DNA of 64,000 bases from CBDFKS01 sp965248905 (GTDB lineage Bacteria > Chloroflexota > Dehalococcoidia > Lucifugimonadales > JAGWBF01): NCBI GenBank assembly GCA_965248905.1, contig CBDFKS010000007.1, positions 124,001 through 188,000 on the forward strand. Reading direction: 5' to 3'. Made by a program: the position numbers and the translations under genes. Of the stretch, positions 48,643 through 56,628 are shown in pieces. Under the pieces are notes generated by a model. The model was not told where the DNA came from and ran no database searches. It saw only the letters and a program-made list of their open reading frames with translations. Each line of letters starts with the position of its first letter. Within the stretch, counting starts at the first letter, position 1.

Positions 48643-48767
48643 TGGCGCCTCCGTAGCGTGGACCTCCAGTCTACAAGAACTCCCTGTCCCCACCCAAGCG
48701 TCGCTCCTTGCGGAAATCGCGCGAGTACAGCAGTGCCCCGGCACCACACGACTAATTGCTCAGACTC
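47012..48767 (-). mobile_element. IS1182-family insertion sequence, intact
   Basis: A 1,756-bp element with perfect 17-bp ends (GAGTCTGAGCAATTAGT and its complement) flanked by CTAG on both sides (47008-47011, 48768-48771), read as a 4-bp target duplication. It interrupts the small secreted protein gene. No other copy is in the window. Confidence 0.9.
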
Positions 48768-48944
48768 CTAGAGATACGGAGGAGAGTCGGTTATCTGGCA
48801 CAGGATCCGCGCTATTACAACCACATGACTGCTCGAGCAAGCTGATGGAACAAAACAAGGCTCGGCTCCCTCTATATATAGAGCAATGATACAAGGTCCA
48901 AGCAATCGTCGGGAATGCGAAGAACGGCGAGAAAGGAGTTAGCA

Positions 48945-49841
48945 ATGGCAATCGGAATGAGAGGATTCGCGGCAATCATTGCAGTGGCAGCGTTGATGGT
49001 GATCGGCGTAGCGTGTGGAAACGGAGCTGAACCGACTTCCCTCAGCGATGAGGTGCCGACCCCGGCCCCGCCCACAGTAGGCGGGACAAGCCCAACTACG
49101 CCCATCGTTTCCCACGATGGACCGGTCAAGGACTATGTAAGTCTGGTGGACAATCTGAGAGCGGCGGGAGCGACTGTTGATCCGGCAGGCATATATTCTG
49201 CGGACTACTTCGCACTGCCCAGGCAGTTGTTGACAGTGAACGGCGAACGTGTTGAGACATCCGAATTTGGCAGTGCGGAAGAAGCCAGAACTGTGGCCGA
49301 AACCATTTCAGCAGACGGCAGTTCGATTGGCACGAGCAATTACCGATGGGTCGCACTGCCGCATTTCTACAAGGCCGGCAGAATGATCGTCCTATACGTC
49401 GGGTGCGACAGTGATGTTATCAACGTACTCCAGGAGACTATAGGACCCCAATTCGCAGGGGACGCGGATCTGTCGCAGTGCCCCGAGCGGGTTCCGCCGC
49501 CTACTGTGGATATCCGCCAGGCCCTGGAGGCGGCCGACGGATCGGAAGTCACGGTTAGCGGATTCTTAGTTGCTGACAGGGACGGAGTTGCTCAACTGTG
49601 CAGCGGACTGCTCGAGTCCTTCCCGCCCCAGTGTGGAGAGGACCGAATCGATCTCCTGGGCTTCGATGCGAGTTCCGTGCCGAATTCTGAAACGCCCCAG
49701 AGGCCGAGCGAGATAGGGACCTCCAGATGGACCAACAGCCAAATCATCGTCACTGGAATCAAGGGGATTGGTGGGCTTCATCCCTCCCTCGTCTCCCCGT
49801 CCGGTCTCGAATTTTCCGAAAGGCTAGAAGTAGCAAGTTGA
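48945..49841 (+). CDS. Lipoprotein of unknown function
   Basis: AAAGGAG precedes ATG 48945, giving 298 residues with lipobox GVAC and mature end CGNGAEPT, then a Pro/Thr linker. Residues 60-165 form an alpha/beta unit (DYVSLVDNLRAAGATVDPAGIYS...). Residues 195-280 are beta-rich with GSEVTVSGFLVADRDGVAQLCSGLLESFPPQC, an OB-like strand pattern with paired Cys. No enzyme motif is seen. A 10-bp hairpin follows the stop. Confidence 0.7.
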   Translation: MAIGMRGFAAIIAVAALMVIGVACGNGAEPTSLSDEVPTPAPPTVGGTSPTTPIVSHDGPVKDYVSLVDNLRAAGATVDPAGIYSADYFALPRQLLTVNGERVETSEFGSAEEARTVAETISADGSSIGTSNYRWVALPHFYKAGRMIVLYVGCDSDVINVLQETIGPQFAGDADLSQCPERVPPPTVDIRQALEAADGSEVTVSGFLVADRDGVAQLCSGLLESFPPQCGEDRIDLLGFDASSVPNSETPQRPSEIGTSRWTNSQIIVTGIKGIGGLHPSLVSPSGLEFSERLEVAS

Positions 49842-49848
49842 CTATGTA

Positions 49849-49876
49849 ATGTCACAAAACAGCTGGTTTGTGACAT
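49849..49876 (+). terminator. Hairpin after the lipoprotein gene
   Basis: A perfect 10-bp stem ATGTCACAAA (49849-49858) / TTTGTGACAT (49867-49876) with an 8-nt loop begins eight bases after the stop. No T run follows. Confidence 0.5.
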
Positions 49877-50129
49877 CCACAGAGAACCCTTGGTCCCTCT
49901 TCGACACCCCATTGTGCCGAGTCGAATTCTAACAAACAAAACCACTTCGAGATCACCTCCCACGCTACTACGACTTCCCGCCGGGTAAACGCAGACTCAG
50001 TGCGCTTTGCAAATTGCGATATACGGACACGCTCTCGTTTCCACCAGAAACACGGATTAGTGGCCTCCGGACTTTCATCTGTATCCGAGGCGGCTCTTTT
50101 CCATGGATGGGGACCACCCCGCTACCATC

Positions 50130-50371
50130 TCTCGTTGTGCGTACTCGCTGACGCTGTTTGAAACGCCGTCACAGTAGCCACACGCTGTGAAGTGGGGTTA
50201 ATTAATATGGAACGGATGTGAAGCAGCAGGAACAGCTTGTTTAAAGGCGCTGAAAAAAGTTCGTGGGCAATGCGTGGACAACAACGAGGGACATTACATA
50301 ACTAGGGGCCGTTTTGGCTATAGAAATGGAGCCGGCGACAGGATTCGAACCCGTGACCTGCGGTTTACAAA
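50130..50371 (+). repeat. 242-bp direct repeat ending in a tRNA-Thr half, copy B
   Basis: Partner of 19694-19934, same orientation, with scattered substitutions. The integrase gene begins beyond its right end, so this copy is the attachment site next to the integrase. Confidence 0.88.
50327..50371 (-). other. tRNA-Thr(UGU) 3' half, attachment-site core, copy B
   Basis: Same 45-nt tRNA 3' half as at 19890-19934, from anticodon loop to CCA, base for base as far as read. The 5' half is absent. It lies 155 bp from the 3' end of the integrase gene. Confidence 0.88.
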
Positions 50372-50526
50372 TTGTCGGCGGGTCATCTATTTACGTCATT
50401 TCGTATCTGGCGTTGTCATCTCCCGTTGGTAGCGTATCGGACAGTTTACGCCTAATGTACCGTTTCGTCCATTGTTGTCATTTTAAGGATGTCGGCAAAT
50501 TCGTCGGCAATTTAGACTAGCGAGTC

Positions 50527-51657
50527 CTACGGTTTGGGAGACCGCAGGACTTCCTCGAACTGCATTGCTGCCTCTTCTTGTAAACCTGGCAGAACATGGC
50601 TATAGGTATCGAGCGTGATCGTGATGCTCGCGTGGCCTAAGCGTTCGCTTACGACTTTCGGGTGGACCCCCTGCTTTAGCATTAAGGTGGCATGCGTGTG
50701 CCTCAAATCGTGGAACCGCATATGGGGTAGGCCGGCTCTCTTGATGATGTCAGAGAACGAATGGGATATGGTGTCGGGATCTATCCAGCTACCATCTGCG
50801 TTGGAGAAAACATAGTCTGACTCGCTCCAGTCCAGACCAACAGCCTGGCGTTGCTCCCTCTGCTTAACCTTGAGGCCCGACAGCAGGGCTACCGCAGTCG
50901 GAGGGAGGGACACGGCACGTCTGGACCGCGAGGTCTTGGGCTGCATTATCTTGAGCCCTTCACCGGTTATGCGTACAAGTGTTTCAGTAACCGACAGGGA
51001 CTTGCTCTCTAAGTCTATCGCACGCCACCTTAAACCCATGAGTTCCGATCGGCGGAGGCCTGTATAAAGCGCCAGGAAGATCACAGGGCCGTATGGCGAG
51101 CTCCTGGCCTCTTCCAAGAGCGTCTGGACGCCCGAGGCATCTACTGCCGTCATTTCCTTCCGCTTTGGAGATGGGGGATGCACTGCGTCACAGACATTTC
51201 GTATTATCAGGCCCCATGCGATGGCGTGGGATAGGCTCTGTTTCAGTATCCGGTGCGTATGAAGGATGGTCTGGGGCGATAGCGGGCGGTCCAGCATCTC
51301 GGAGTAGAGCGCCTGCACATGGACAGGTGTCAGCTTGATCAGGGGTATGTGTCCTAGCGAAGGCACCAGATATCGCCGAATTGCTCCTTCATAGCCCTGT
51401 ACGGTGCGTGGAGAGGTATTCGTTCTAGCGTAATCGCTCAGCCATCTTACCAGGTGCTCCCCGAGCGTTACCTTGGAATTCTGTGCAGGCACGCCCTTAT
51501 CCAAGTCCGATAGTAACTCCCGGAGTCTCCTTTGAGCCTGGGCCTTAGTATCCTGCACACTGGTGAACTTGCGCCGGCGCCGGCCCTTCTCATCCCGGCC
51601 CAAATCTAAGCTTAGTTCCCAAGACTTTTTTCCTCTTCTTCGCATGCTGCCTTCCAT
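50527..51657 (-). CDS. Tyrosine-type site-specific integrase
   Basis: ATG 51657 has GGAGG six bases before it. The 376-residue product has an AP2-like N-terminal arm domain (KKSWELSLDLGRDEKGRRRRKF), a SAM-like core-binding domain and a complete catalytic set: Arg in LYTGLRRSELMGL, HDLRHTHATLML (HxxR), GH in LGHASITITLDTYSHV with the Tyr nucleophile. It overlaps the preceding gene by 46 bp. It should integrate and excise the element at the nearby tRNA-Thr half-site. Confidence 0.94.
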   Translation of the reverse strand: MEGSMRRRGKKSWELSLDLGRDEKGRRRRKFTSVQDTKAQAQRRLRELLSDLDKGVPAQNSKVTLGEHLVRWLSDYARTNTSPRTVQGYEGAIRRYLVPSLGHIPLIKLTPVHVQALYSEMLDRPLSPQTILHTHRILKQSLSHAIAWGLIIRNVCDAVHPPSPKRKEMTAVDASGVQTLLEEARSSPYGPVIFLALYTGLRRSELMGLRWRAIDLESKSLSVTETLVRITGEGLKIMQPKTSRSRRAVSLPPTAVALLSGLKVKQREQRQAVGLDWSESDYVFSNADGSWIDPDTISHSFSDIIKRAGLPHMRFHDLRHTHATLMLKQGVHPKVVSERLGHASITITLDTYSHVLPGLQEEAAMQFEEVLRSPKP

Positions 51658-52622
51658 AAAGCGGCCTCCTGTCCATCTTTCTTATCCCTCAATTTTCTCA
51701 TCCGATGACGCGCTGCACACAAGCTTGCACTGCTGGAAGCCCCTTTCGGCGGTGGACAGTAGATTTGATTGGCACGGGTAGCAGGAAATAGACTATTGCA
51801 CTCAGGGCAGACCTTTATGATCGATTCGCTTGCAAGTTGAAAGGTATGCCACCAGATGACCTCGATAAGCGCCGTGAATCCCATTGTAGACGTAACCTTC
51901 CCAGATTTGGGATCGGCCATTGGCGTAATATGAATCCCATCCAGATTAACTCTAAGGATCGTTGTGGCAAGGGACAAGATTATGTGGTAAATCGGGTCGT
52001 TCCTTGATGGATTCATGTGGCGGGATAATTTCGTGTCGAGGTGGGTGTTATTGATCATAACTAGGTTTTCACTAGGGTCAAACGACGGTCGTCCCATCTC
52101 GTACTCATTTCCCCTGCCCGCAAGTCTTAGCAGGTCAGGCAATGAGTAATATAGACGCTTCGCGTCTTCTTCGGAGCGGTTGCGCACCACTTTCAAGATC
52201 GACAACACTAAAGCCACGGTTTCTATGTGTAATTTGATCCAGGATAAGGGCGCTACTGTTACAGCATCTTGTGTAGGTAAGGCGGCGAGCTGAAATTTTG
52301 ATCCGAAGTATTCTGACCCCAAATTTCCCCAACTCTTCACGAACCGCGTAATTGCACCGATCTGAGCCTCATCGCTTATGAAGTTGGCCCTCCCCAACCT
52401 TTGGAACTCCTGTGCAATTTCGGGAGTTCTCATGGGAAAATAGACTTTGTGAAGCTCATCATAGCCCACTATCAAGTCGTCACACACGGTGTAATGCTTG
52501 TGCACAGGCCACTGATTGGTGGGCACCAAAAAACGTCCGCCAATATGGTCGAGATTGATCGGCTCGGCAGGGTATGTGCCCCGGCCTTGCACCGAATTGC
52601 TTAAGTCCTCAGTCATAGCCAT
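51612..52622 (-). CDS. Zinc-finger protein upstream of the integrase
   Basis: A 336-residue soluble protein. The N-terminal 270 residues are not recognised. The end carries CPECNSLFPATRANQIYC...CAARHRMRKLRDKK, a four-Cys zinc ribbon with a basic helix like the CGNR-type fingers. It overlaps the integrase start and is probably co-transcribed with it, perhaps a regulator or excision factor of the element. ATG 52622 is the first codon after the operator region. Confidence 0.68.
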   Translation of the reverse strand: MAMTEDLSNSVQGRGTYPAEPINLDHIGGRFLVPTNQWPVHKHYTVCDDLIVGYDELHKVYFPMRTPEIAQEFQRLGRANFISDEAQIGAITRFVKSWGNLGSEYFGSKFQLAALPTQDAVTVAPLSWIKLHIETVALVLSILKVVRNRSEEDAKRLYYSLPDLLRLAGRGNEYEMGRPSFDPSENLVMINNTHLDTKLSRHMNPSRNDPIYHIILSLATTILRVNLDGIHITPMADPKSGKVTSTMGFTALIEVIWWHTFQLASESIIKVCPECNSLFPATRANQIYCPPPKGASSSASLCAARHRMRKLRDKKDGQEAALWKAACEEEEKSLGN

Positions 52623-52685
52623 CCCCAGGGAAACATAACATTGCGTAAATTTACGTCTAATACAGAAATTTATGGTTTCGAGTAT

Positions 52686-52712
52686 TGTATTCCGTAACCA
52701 TATAGGAATACA
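52686..52712. promoter_or_regulatory. Palindromic operator TGTATTCC-N11-GGAATACA
   Basis: Perfect 8-bp arms (52686-52693, 52705-52712) lie between the leftward zinc-finger/integrase genes and the rightward excisionase/primase genes, 38 bp before the latter ATG. The position is right for a switch acting on both promoters. Confidence 0.55.
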
Positions 52713-52749
52713 CTATAGATGTCAAGACTTAGTTAGAGAGGGGCCAACC

Positions 52750-52953
52750 ATGACAAACGCAGAGGAACCGACCGTATTAACCCCCAATGAGGTAGCCCAG
52801 ATACTAAGAATCAACAAGAATTTAGTCTACGAGCTATTACGTTCGAAACAGATTCCGTCGATCAAATTAGGCAATCGAAAGATCGTGATCCCCAGGAAGG
52901 CCCTCGACAAATTGTTGGAGGAGGCCGGATCAGCCTGGGTATCCGGAAGTTAG
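52750..52953 (+). CDS. Excisionase-family helix-turn-helix protein
   Basis: ATG 52750 follows GAGAGGGG. The 67-residue product is a MerR-like HTH_17 domain: TVLTPNEVAQILRINKNLVYELLRSKQIPSIKLGNRKIVIPRKALDKLLEE. Such proteins bind DNA at attachment sites or act as repressors in integrative elements. It is followed 13 bp later by the primase gene. Confidence 0.88.
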   Translation: MTNAEEPTVLTPNEVAQILRINKNLVYELLRSKQIPSIKLGNRKIVIPRKALDKLLEEAGSAWVSGS

Positions 52954-52966
52954 AAGGCCACCAGCG

Positions 52967-55288
52967 ATGGCGGTCAATGCAGCTCAGCGCTCTAGTCAAC
53001 AACGTCCCTGCCCCATCTGTCGTGGCCATCCCGGCCTACCCCAAGGGAAGGGTACCCGTTGTTATGGCTTCGTTTCCGACGAGGGTGAATGGGCCCATTG
53101 TACTAGAGAAGAATACGCGAACGGACTAGCCGCGAACTCCGGCTCTGGGGCTTATCCCCACAAGCTCAGGGGCAGTTGTGGGTGTGGAGCCCGGCACGGC
53201 CCTGACAGCGGTCCACAGGTTCACGACGAAAAGATCTGGGAAATCAGGGATCCTAGCAGTGGAGCCGTTGTTGCCTTTCACCATAGGCGAAACCTACACA
53301 ATGGGAAAAAGAAGCTATGGTGGTCCCGCCCGAACCATCCCGATGGCCTGGGTGGTTTGAAGTCGGTCGATTTGCCCCTGTACAGGGCCCATTTACTGTA
53401 CTCTAGACCTGGGGGTTCGGTGATAGTGACGGAGGGTGAATCGGCCTGCGATGCCTTAGATAAGATAGGTGTGCAGGCCGTCGGGACTGTAACCGGGGCA
53501 AAGGCGACTCCTAGGAAGCGGACGCTGGATGTCCTTAGAGGGTGGGAGGTCTACCTTTGGCCAGACAATGACCCCGATGGTGCTGGCCACATGGACAGGA
53601 TATCCAGGGAGCTGAGTGCCTGTGGAGTCCCGGTGAGGATCATAAACTGGACCGGAGCTCCGCCCAAGGGCGATGCGGCCGATTTTTTAGCCTTAGGCGG
53701 CACGCGCCAGGACCTGGAGGGTCTCTTGGGCCAGGCAATTCCCTGGCACCGGCCATCGACAAACGGCGGCCAGCCCGAGGGAATCGGACGGAGCGTCCAA
53801 GGGTCGTTCGGTGATGAAAGGGGCGTTCATCACACCGACGTTGGAAACGCTAAGAGGTTGGTGCACCGCCACGGACAGGACCTACGTTATTGTTGGCCTT
53901 TCAAGCAGTGGCTCGTATGGGACGGCATCCGTTGGAAGCCTGATGCCTCGGGCAGGCTGACGGCTCTCGCCAAGTCGGTTGTGTTGGAACTGTACACGGA
54001 AGCGAGAGACCTTTTCAACGAGGCCACCGACGCAGAGAAACAGAACGAAAAAGAAAGGGCAGATCGACTGAAGGCCAATGCAGATTCCCTTGGGAAGCAC
54101 GCCAGATTATCGGAGGCGGCACCAAGGATCGCTGCTACGATAGATTTGGCCCGGTCAGAAGACGGCATTCCAGTGTGGCCCGATCAATTGGATGTAGACC
54201 CTATGGTGCTGAATGTTAAGAATGGCACCATCGATCTCATAACTGGGGAGCTCCGACAACACCGTCGAGAAGATTTGCTCACCAAGTTGGCACCTGTGAA
54301 TTACGACAGAGGAGCCAGCCTTGACCTTTGGACACGGTTTCTTGAAGAGGTTTTGCCCGACGCTGATACCCGCAAATATGTGCAGCGAGCAGCCGGCAAT
54401 ACCATCTTGGGCCGCGCCGATGATGATCTGCTAATGGTCTGCCATGGACTGGGGGGTACTGGTAAAGGAACCTTCCTCGGTGCAATCCAAGCTGTCATGG
54501 GAGACTACGCCGCCGCTGCCGAGTTGGAGACCTTCACTACGAAGCGCGACGCCCATGGACCCCAGCCCGACATGGCTCGGCTACGAGGCCGTCGGATGGT
54601 GGCAATTTCCGAGGTGGACACGGGCGGCACGCTCGCCTTGCTAAAGAGGGCGACGGGAGGTGATCTTATTGTGACCCGAAGTCACAATCAAGAGAGCTTC
54701 GAGTTCTCGCCCCAGTTCACTATCTGGATTATCTGCAATGATCGACCCCATATACCTGATACCGACTCAGGTATGCGGCGACGCGTCCGAGAGATACCAT
54801 TCACCACCAAATTTGATAAACCTGACCCCACTATCAGGAGTAAACTGCGAGATCTGCAGGTGGCCGGGCCGGTTGTGTTAGCCTGGCTCGTCCAAGGCCG
54901 GCTCGACTGTCAAAAGGAAGGACTCGGAAATCTCCCAAAAGCGGTTGAGGCCGCCACCGCCGACTACAAACTGGAGATGAATCCCCTTACCGACTTTCTG
55001 GAGGACTGCTGCGTTGCGCACGCTGATATTTGGGGTGCTGGACCTAAACTCTTTAAAGCCTATCATGATTGGGCAAAGGAAAATGGCCTCCGACACCCAG
55101 TCGGGAAAAAAGGGTTCGGCCAGCGCATGGGGGATATTTTCAAGGAGAAGCGCCGAATATTTGCAGGGAAGACCACGAGGGGATTTGAAGGCGTCGGACT
55201 AGCTTGCGACCACCCTGAGATAGCCTCTGAGGACTCCAAGAACTCACCGGGAGAAGGGCCATCTAGTCAGGAAGATGACACTTCGTAA
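52967..55288 (+). CDS. P4/D5-type primase-helicase with TOPRIM domain
   Basis: The 773-residue product has a zinc-binding start (CPICRGHPGLPQGKGTRC), a TOPRIM core (VIVTEGESACDAL, then LWPDNDPDGAG near 205), a D5 N-terminal region (WLVWDGIRWKPD) and a superfamily 3 helicase: GLGGTGKGTFLGAI (about 495), MVAISEVD (about 545) and FTIWIICNDRPHIPDTDSGM sensor region. It should start and unwind replication of the element. ATG 52967 lies close behind the excisionase gene. Confidence 0.92.
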   Translation: MAVNAAQRSSQQRPCPICRGHPGLPQGKGTRCYGFVSDEGEWAHCTREEYANGLAANSGSGAYPHKLRGSCGCGARHGPDSGPQVHDEKIWEIRDPSSGAVVAFHHRRNLHNGKKKLWWSRPNHPDGLGGLKSVDLPLYRAHLLYSRPGGSVIVTEGESACDALDKIGVQAVGTVTGAKATPRKRTLDVLRGWEVYLWPDNDPDGAGHMDRISRELSACGVPVRIINWTGAPPKGDAADFLALGGTRQDLEGLLGQAIPWHRPSTNGGQPEGIGRSVQGSFGDERGVHHTDVGNAKRLVHRHGQDLRYCWPFKQWLVWDGIRWKPDASGRLTALAKSVVLELYTEARDLFNEATDAEKQNEKERADRLKANADSLGKHARLSEAAPRIAATIDLARSEDGIPVWPDQLDVDPMVLNVKNGTIDLITGELRQHRREDLLTKLAPVNYDRGASLDLWTRFLEEVLPDADTRKYVQRAAGNTILGRADDDLLMVCHGLGGTGKGTFLGAIQAVMGDYAAAAELETFTTKRDAHGPQPDMARLRGRRMVAISEVDTGGTLALLKRATGGDLIVTRSHNQESFEFSPQFTIWIICNDRPHIPDTDSGMRRRVREIPFTTKFDKPDPTIRSKLRDLQVAGPVVLAWLVQGRLDCQKEGLGNLPKAVEAATADYKLEMNPLTDFLEDCCVAHADIWGAGPKLFKAYHDWAKENGLRHPVGKKGFGQRMGDIFKEKRRIFAGKTTRGFEGVGLACDHPEIASEDSKNSPGEGPSSQEDDTS

Positions 55289-55469
55289 ATGTCACTCATG
55301 CCTGAGGTTCCAGTTGATTCCTATAGTAGACCTCTCGCATGGGGATTACCTAGAAACCAAGTGTCACCAAGTGTCACGCCAGATACAAATCATGACTGTG
55401 GTCAAATGTCATGTCTGTGCTTAGAAGAATGTGACACGTGGGTCGAGCAAGCCTCACATGAAGTGTCAC
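55276..55469. repeat. GTGTCAC iteron-like repeats
   Basis: GTGTCAC occurs at 55361-55367, 55371-55377 and 55463-55469, and inverted as GTGACAC at 55431-55437; TGACAC (55276) and TGTCAC (55290) add partial copies. The cluster straddles the end of the primase gene. Such clusters often mark replication origins of primase-encoding elements. Confidence 0.5.
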
Positions 55470-55513
55470 CCCCAGCTAATGATCAGCTCCTCCATGTCCT
55501 GGAGGTGGACTGA
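55289..55513 (+). CDS. Doubtful small ORF after the primase
   Basis: A 74-codon frame starts directly after the primase stop and ends overlapping another short frame (55513-55737). Both have odd compositions, and the iteron-like repeats run through the first. Probably not coding; kept because of the tight spacing. Confidence 0.2.
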   Translation: MSLMPEVPVDSYSRPLAWGLPRNQVSPSVTPDTNHDCGQMSCLCLEECDTWVEQASHEVSPPANDQLLHVLEVD

Positions 55514-56257
55514 TGGTATCGGGAATCCCGGACCGTCTCTCATACCTTGGCGTCAATATCGAGGTAGACGCACCAAGCTTCGGTTTAGACTGGGCTCATT
55601 GGTGCCTCCGACTTTGGCGTCCGATATCCGTACCCATAGATTGTGCATGGGCTGCTGCATGGAGTGAAACAACCCCCTTGCACCGGCATACGTTAATAAA
55701 ATTCCATGGACTGCCCAAGGGGCAAACAACCCCCTAGTAACCATATGGTATGAGCTGCCCCTGCGTTCCACGGTCAAGCGAGCTGTTGTTCCCATGTCCA
55801 TGAGTAGTCCTTGATTTTGCTAGGTGCCTTTCGGCTGTCTACGCTCTTATTTATTGGCGCAGATTGATTCTTTGTCGGCGACATTGACCTTAGGTGTCGA
55901 TCTCTCCGCTTCCTTTATCCCAAATACGTCTCGATTTATTCTGATGGCAATGGCCGCGCTAGTCCCGGCTTTCATGGTAAAGGCCTTCACCCAGATTGCC
56001 GGCCAAGCCTCAGACCCAGCTGCCCTTGCGGAAAGGGTCGCCAATTTATGACGCCTAGTAGACCGAGAGATAACGGGCTGCGAAAAGGGGTCCATTTTAG
56101 CTAACCCTTTTGGCCATCGACACTCCCCCATCATGGGTAAGGACTCGGCAATGGGGCGTTGCCGCTGTGAACATGTTGAACGCTGGGATTAGGCTGAGGA
56201 ATGCCTCTATTGCCTAGCTAAACTCTTTCAGCCAATTCCGAGACAACCTGGTCGCTG
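55514..56257. other. About 740 bp without a supported gene; presumed right end of the element
   Basis: No third tRNA-Thr half-site was found here. A 75-codon frame (55824-56051) includes a hydrophobic stretch (FILMAMAALVPAFMV) but no ribosome site. The boundary between mobile element and chromosome probably lies here. Confidence 0.35.
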
Positions 56258-56611
56258 TTGAGGACAGAGGATATACGAGTCGTTCTTGCGGCGATACTCA
56301 GCGTTCCAGGATCTGATGCCAATGAATTGGAGTTAATTGAAGCCTTTCCCCATGTGGGCTTACATTACCAGCGTGCCGGAGCCGTGACGAAAATGGCCCG
56401 CTACCTCCGCGAACATCATTCTGGCACACCTCCAAACTCGTTAGAGGCTCTTCTGCAGATACCGGGCCTCGGCGACTACAGTGCAAGGGCCATTCTCTCT
56501 TTCGGCTATGGTGTTCCTGCAGCTATAGTCTACGGCAACGTCGCAAGGGTCTTGGGCCGGGTCTTCAGGGCAGTAATCCAAGAGCGAAACAGCAAGCCGG
56601 GGTGTGACTAA
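56258..56611 (+). pseudogene. HhH-GPD DNA glycosylase fragment (MutY/EndoIII-like)
   Basis: About 117 residues of the glycosylase core: YQRAGAVTKMARYLREHHSG, then the helix-hairpin-helix LLQIPGLGDYSARAILSFGYG and AAIVYGNVARVLGRVF. In active enzymes the last motif reads VDxNV; here Asp is Tyr. The N-terminal part and the Fe-S cluster end are missing (family at least 210 residues). It is likely decayed. It ends 17 bp before the livM stop on the opposite strand. Confidence 0.75.
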
Positions 56612-56628
56612 ATGCAGAAGTGGGCGCA

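Larger units (their letters stand above)
46729..48845 (+). pseudogene. Small secreted protein split by IS1182 insertion
   Basis: The first part, 46729-47011, starts after GGAGG and encodes MNMKKWLISAVILTFALGTI (signal peptide), a Gly/Asp-rich stretch and CDYIHNINACSAEEL. The coding is cut at CTAG. Joining across the insertion, counting one CTAG, continues in frame from 48772 with EIRRRVGYLAQDPRYYNHMT and ends at TGA 48843-48845. The restored product would have about 119 residues. The present frame ends at 47019 with two residues supplied by the IS end. Function unknown. Confidence 0.75.

Noticed and set aside
19694..50371. CRISPR array or phage structural cluster in the accessory region
   Set aside because: No regularly spaced short repeats, no cas genes, and no capsid, portal, terminase or tail proteins were seen.
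50314..50520. A 68-codon frame reading EPATGFEPVTCGLQ
   Set aside because: This is the antisense reading of the tRNA 3' half, a well-known spurious protein type; no ribosome site, and its start lies in the att repeat.
55847..56134. A 95-codon minus-strand frame
   Set aside because: No ribosome site, no family pattern, and overlaps an equally weak plus-strand frame.
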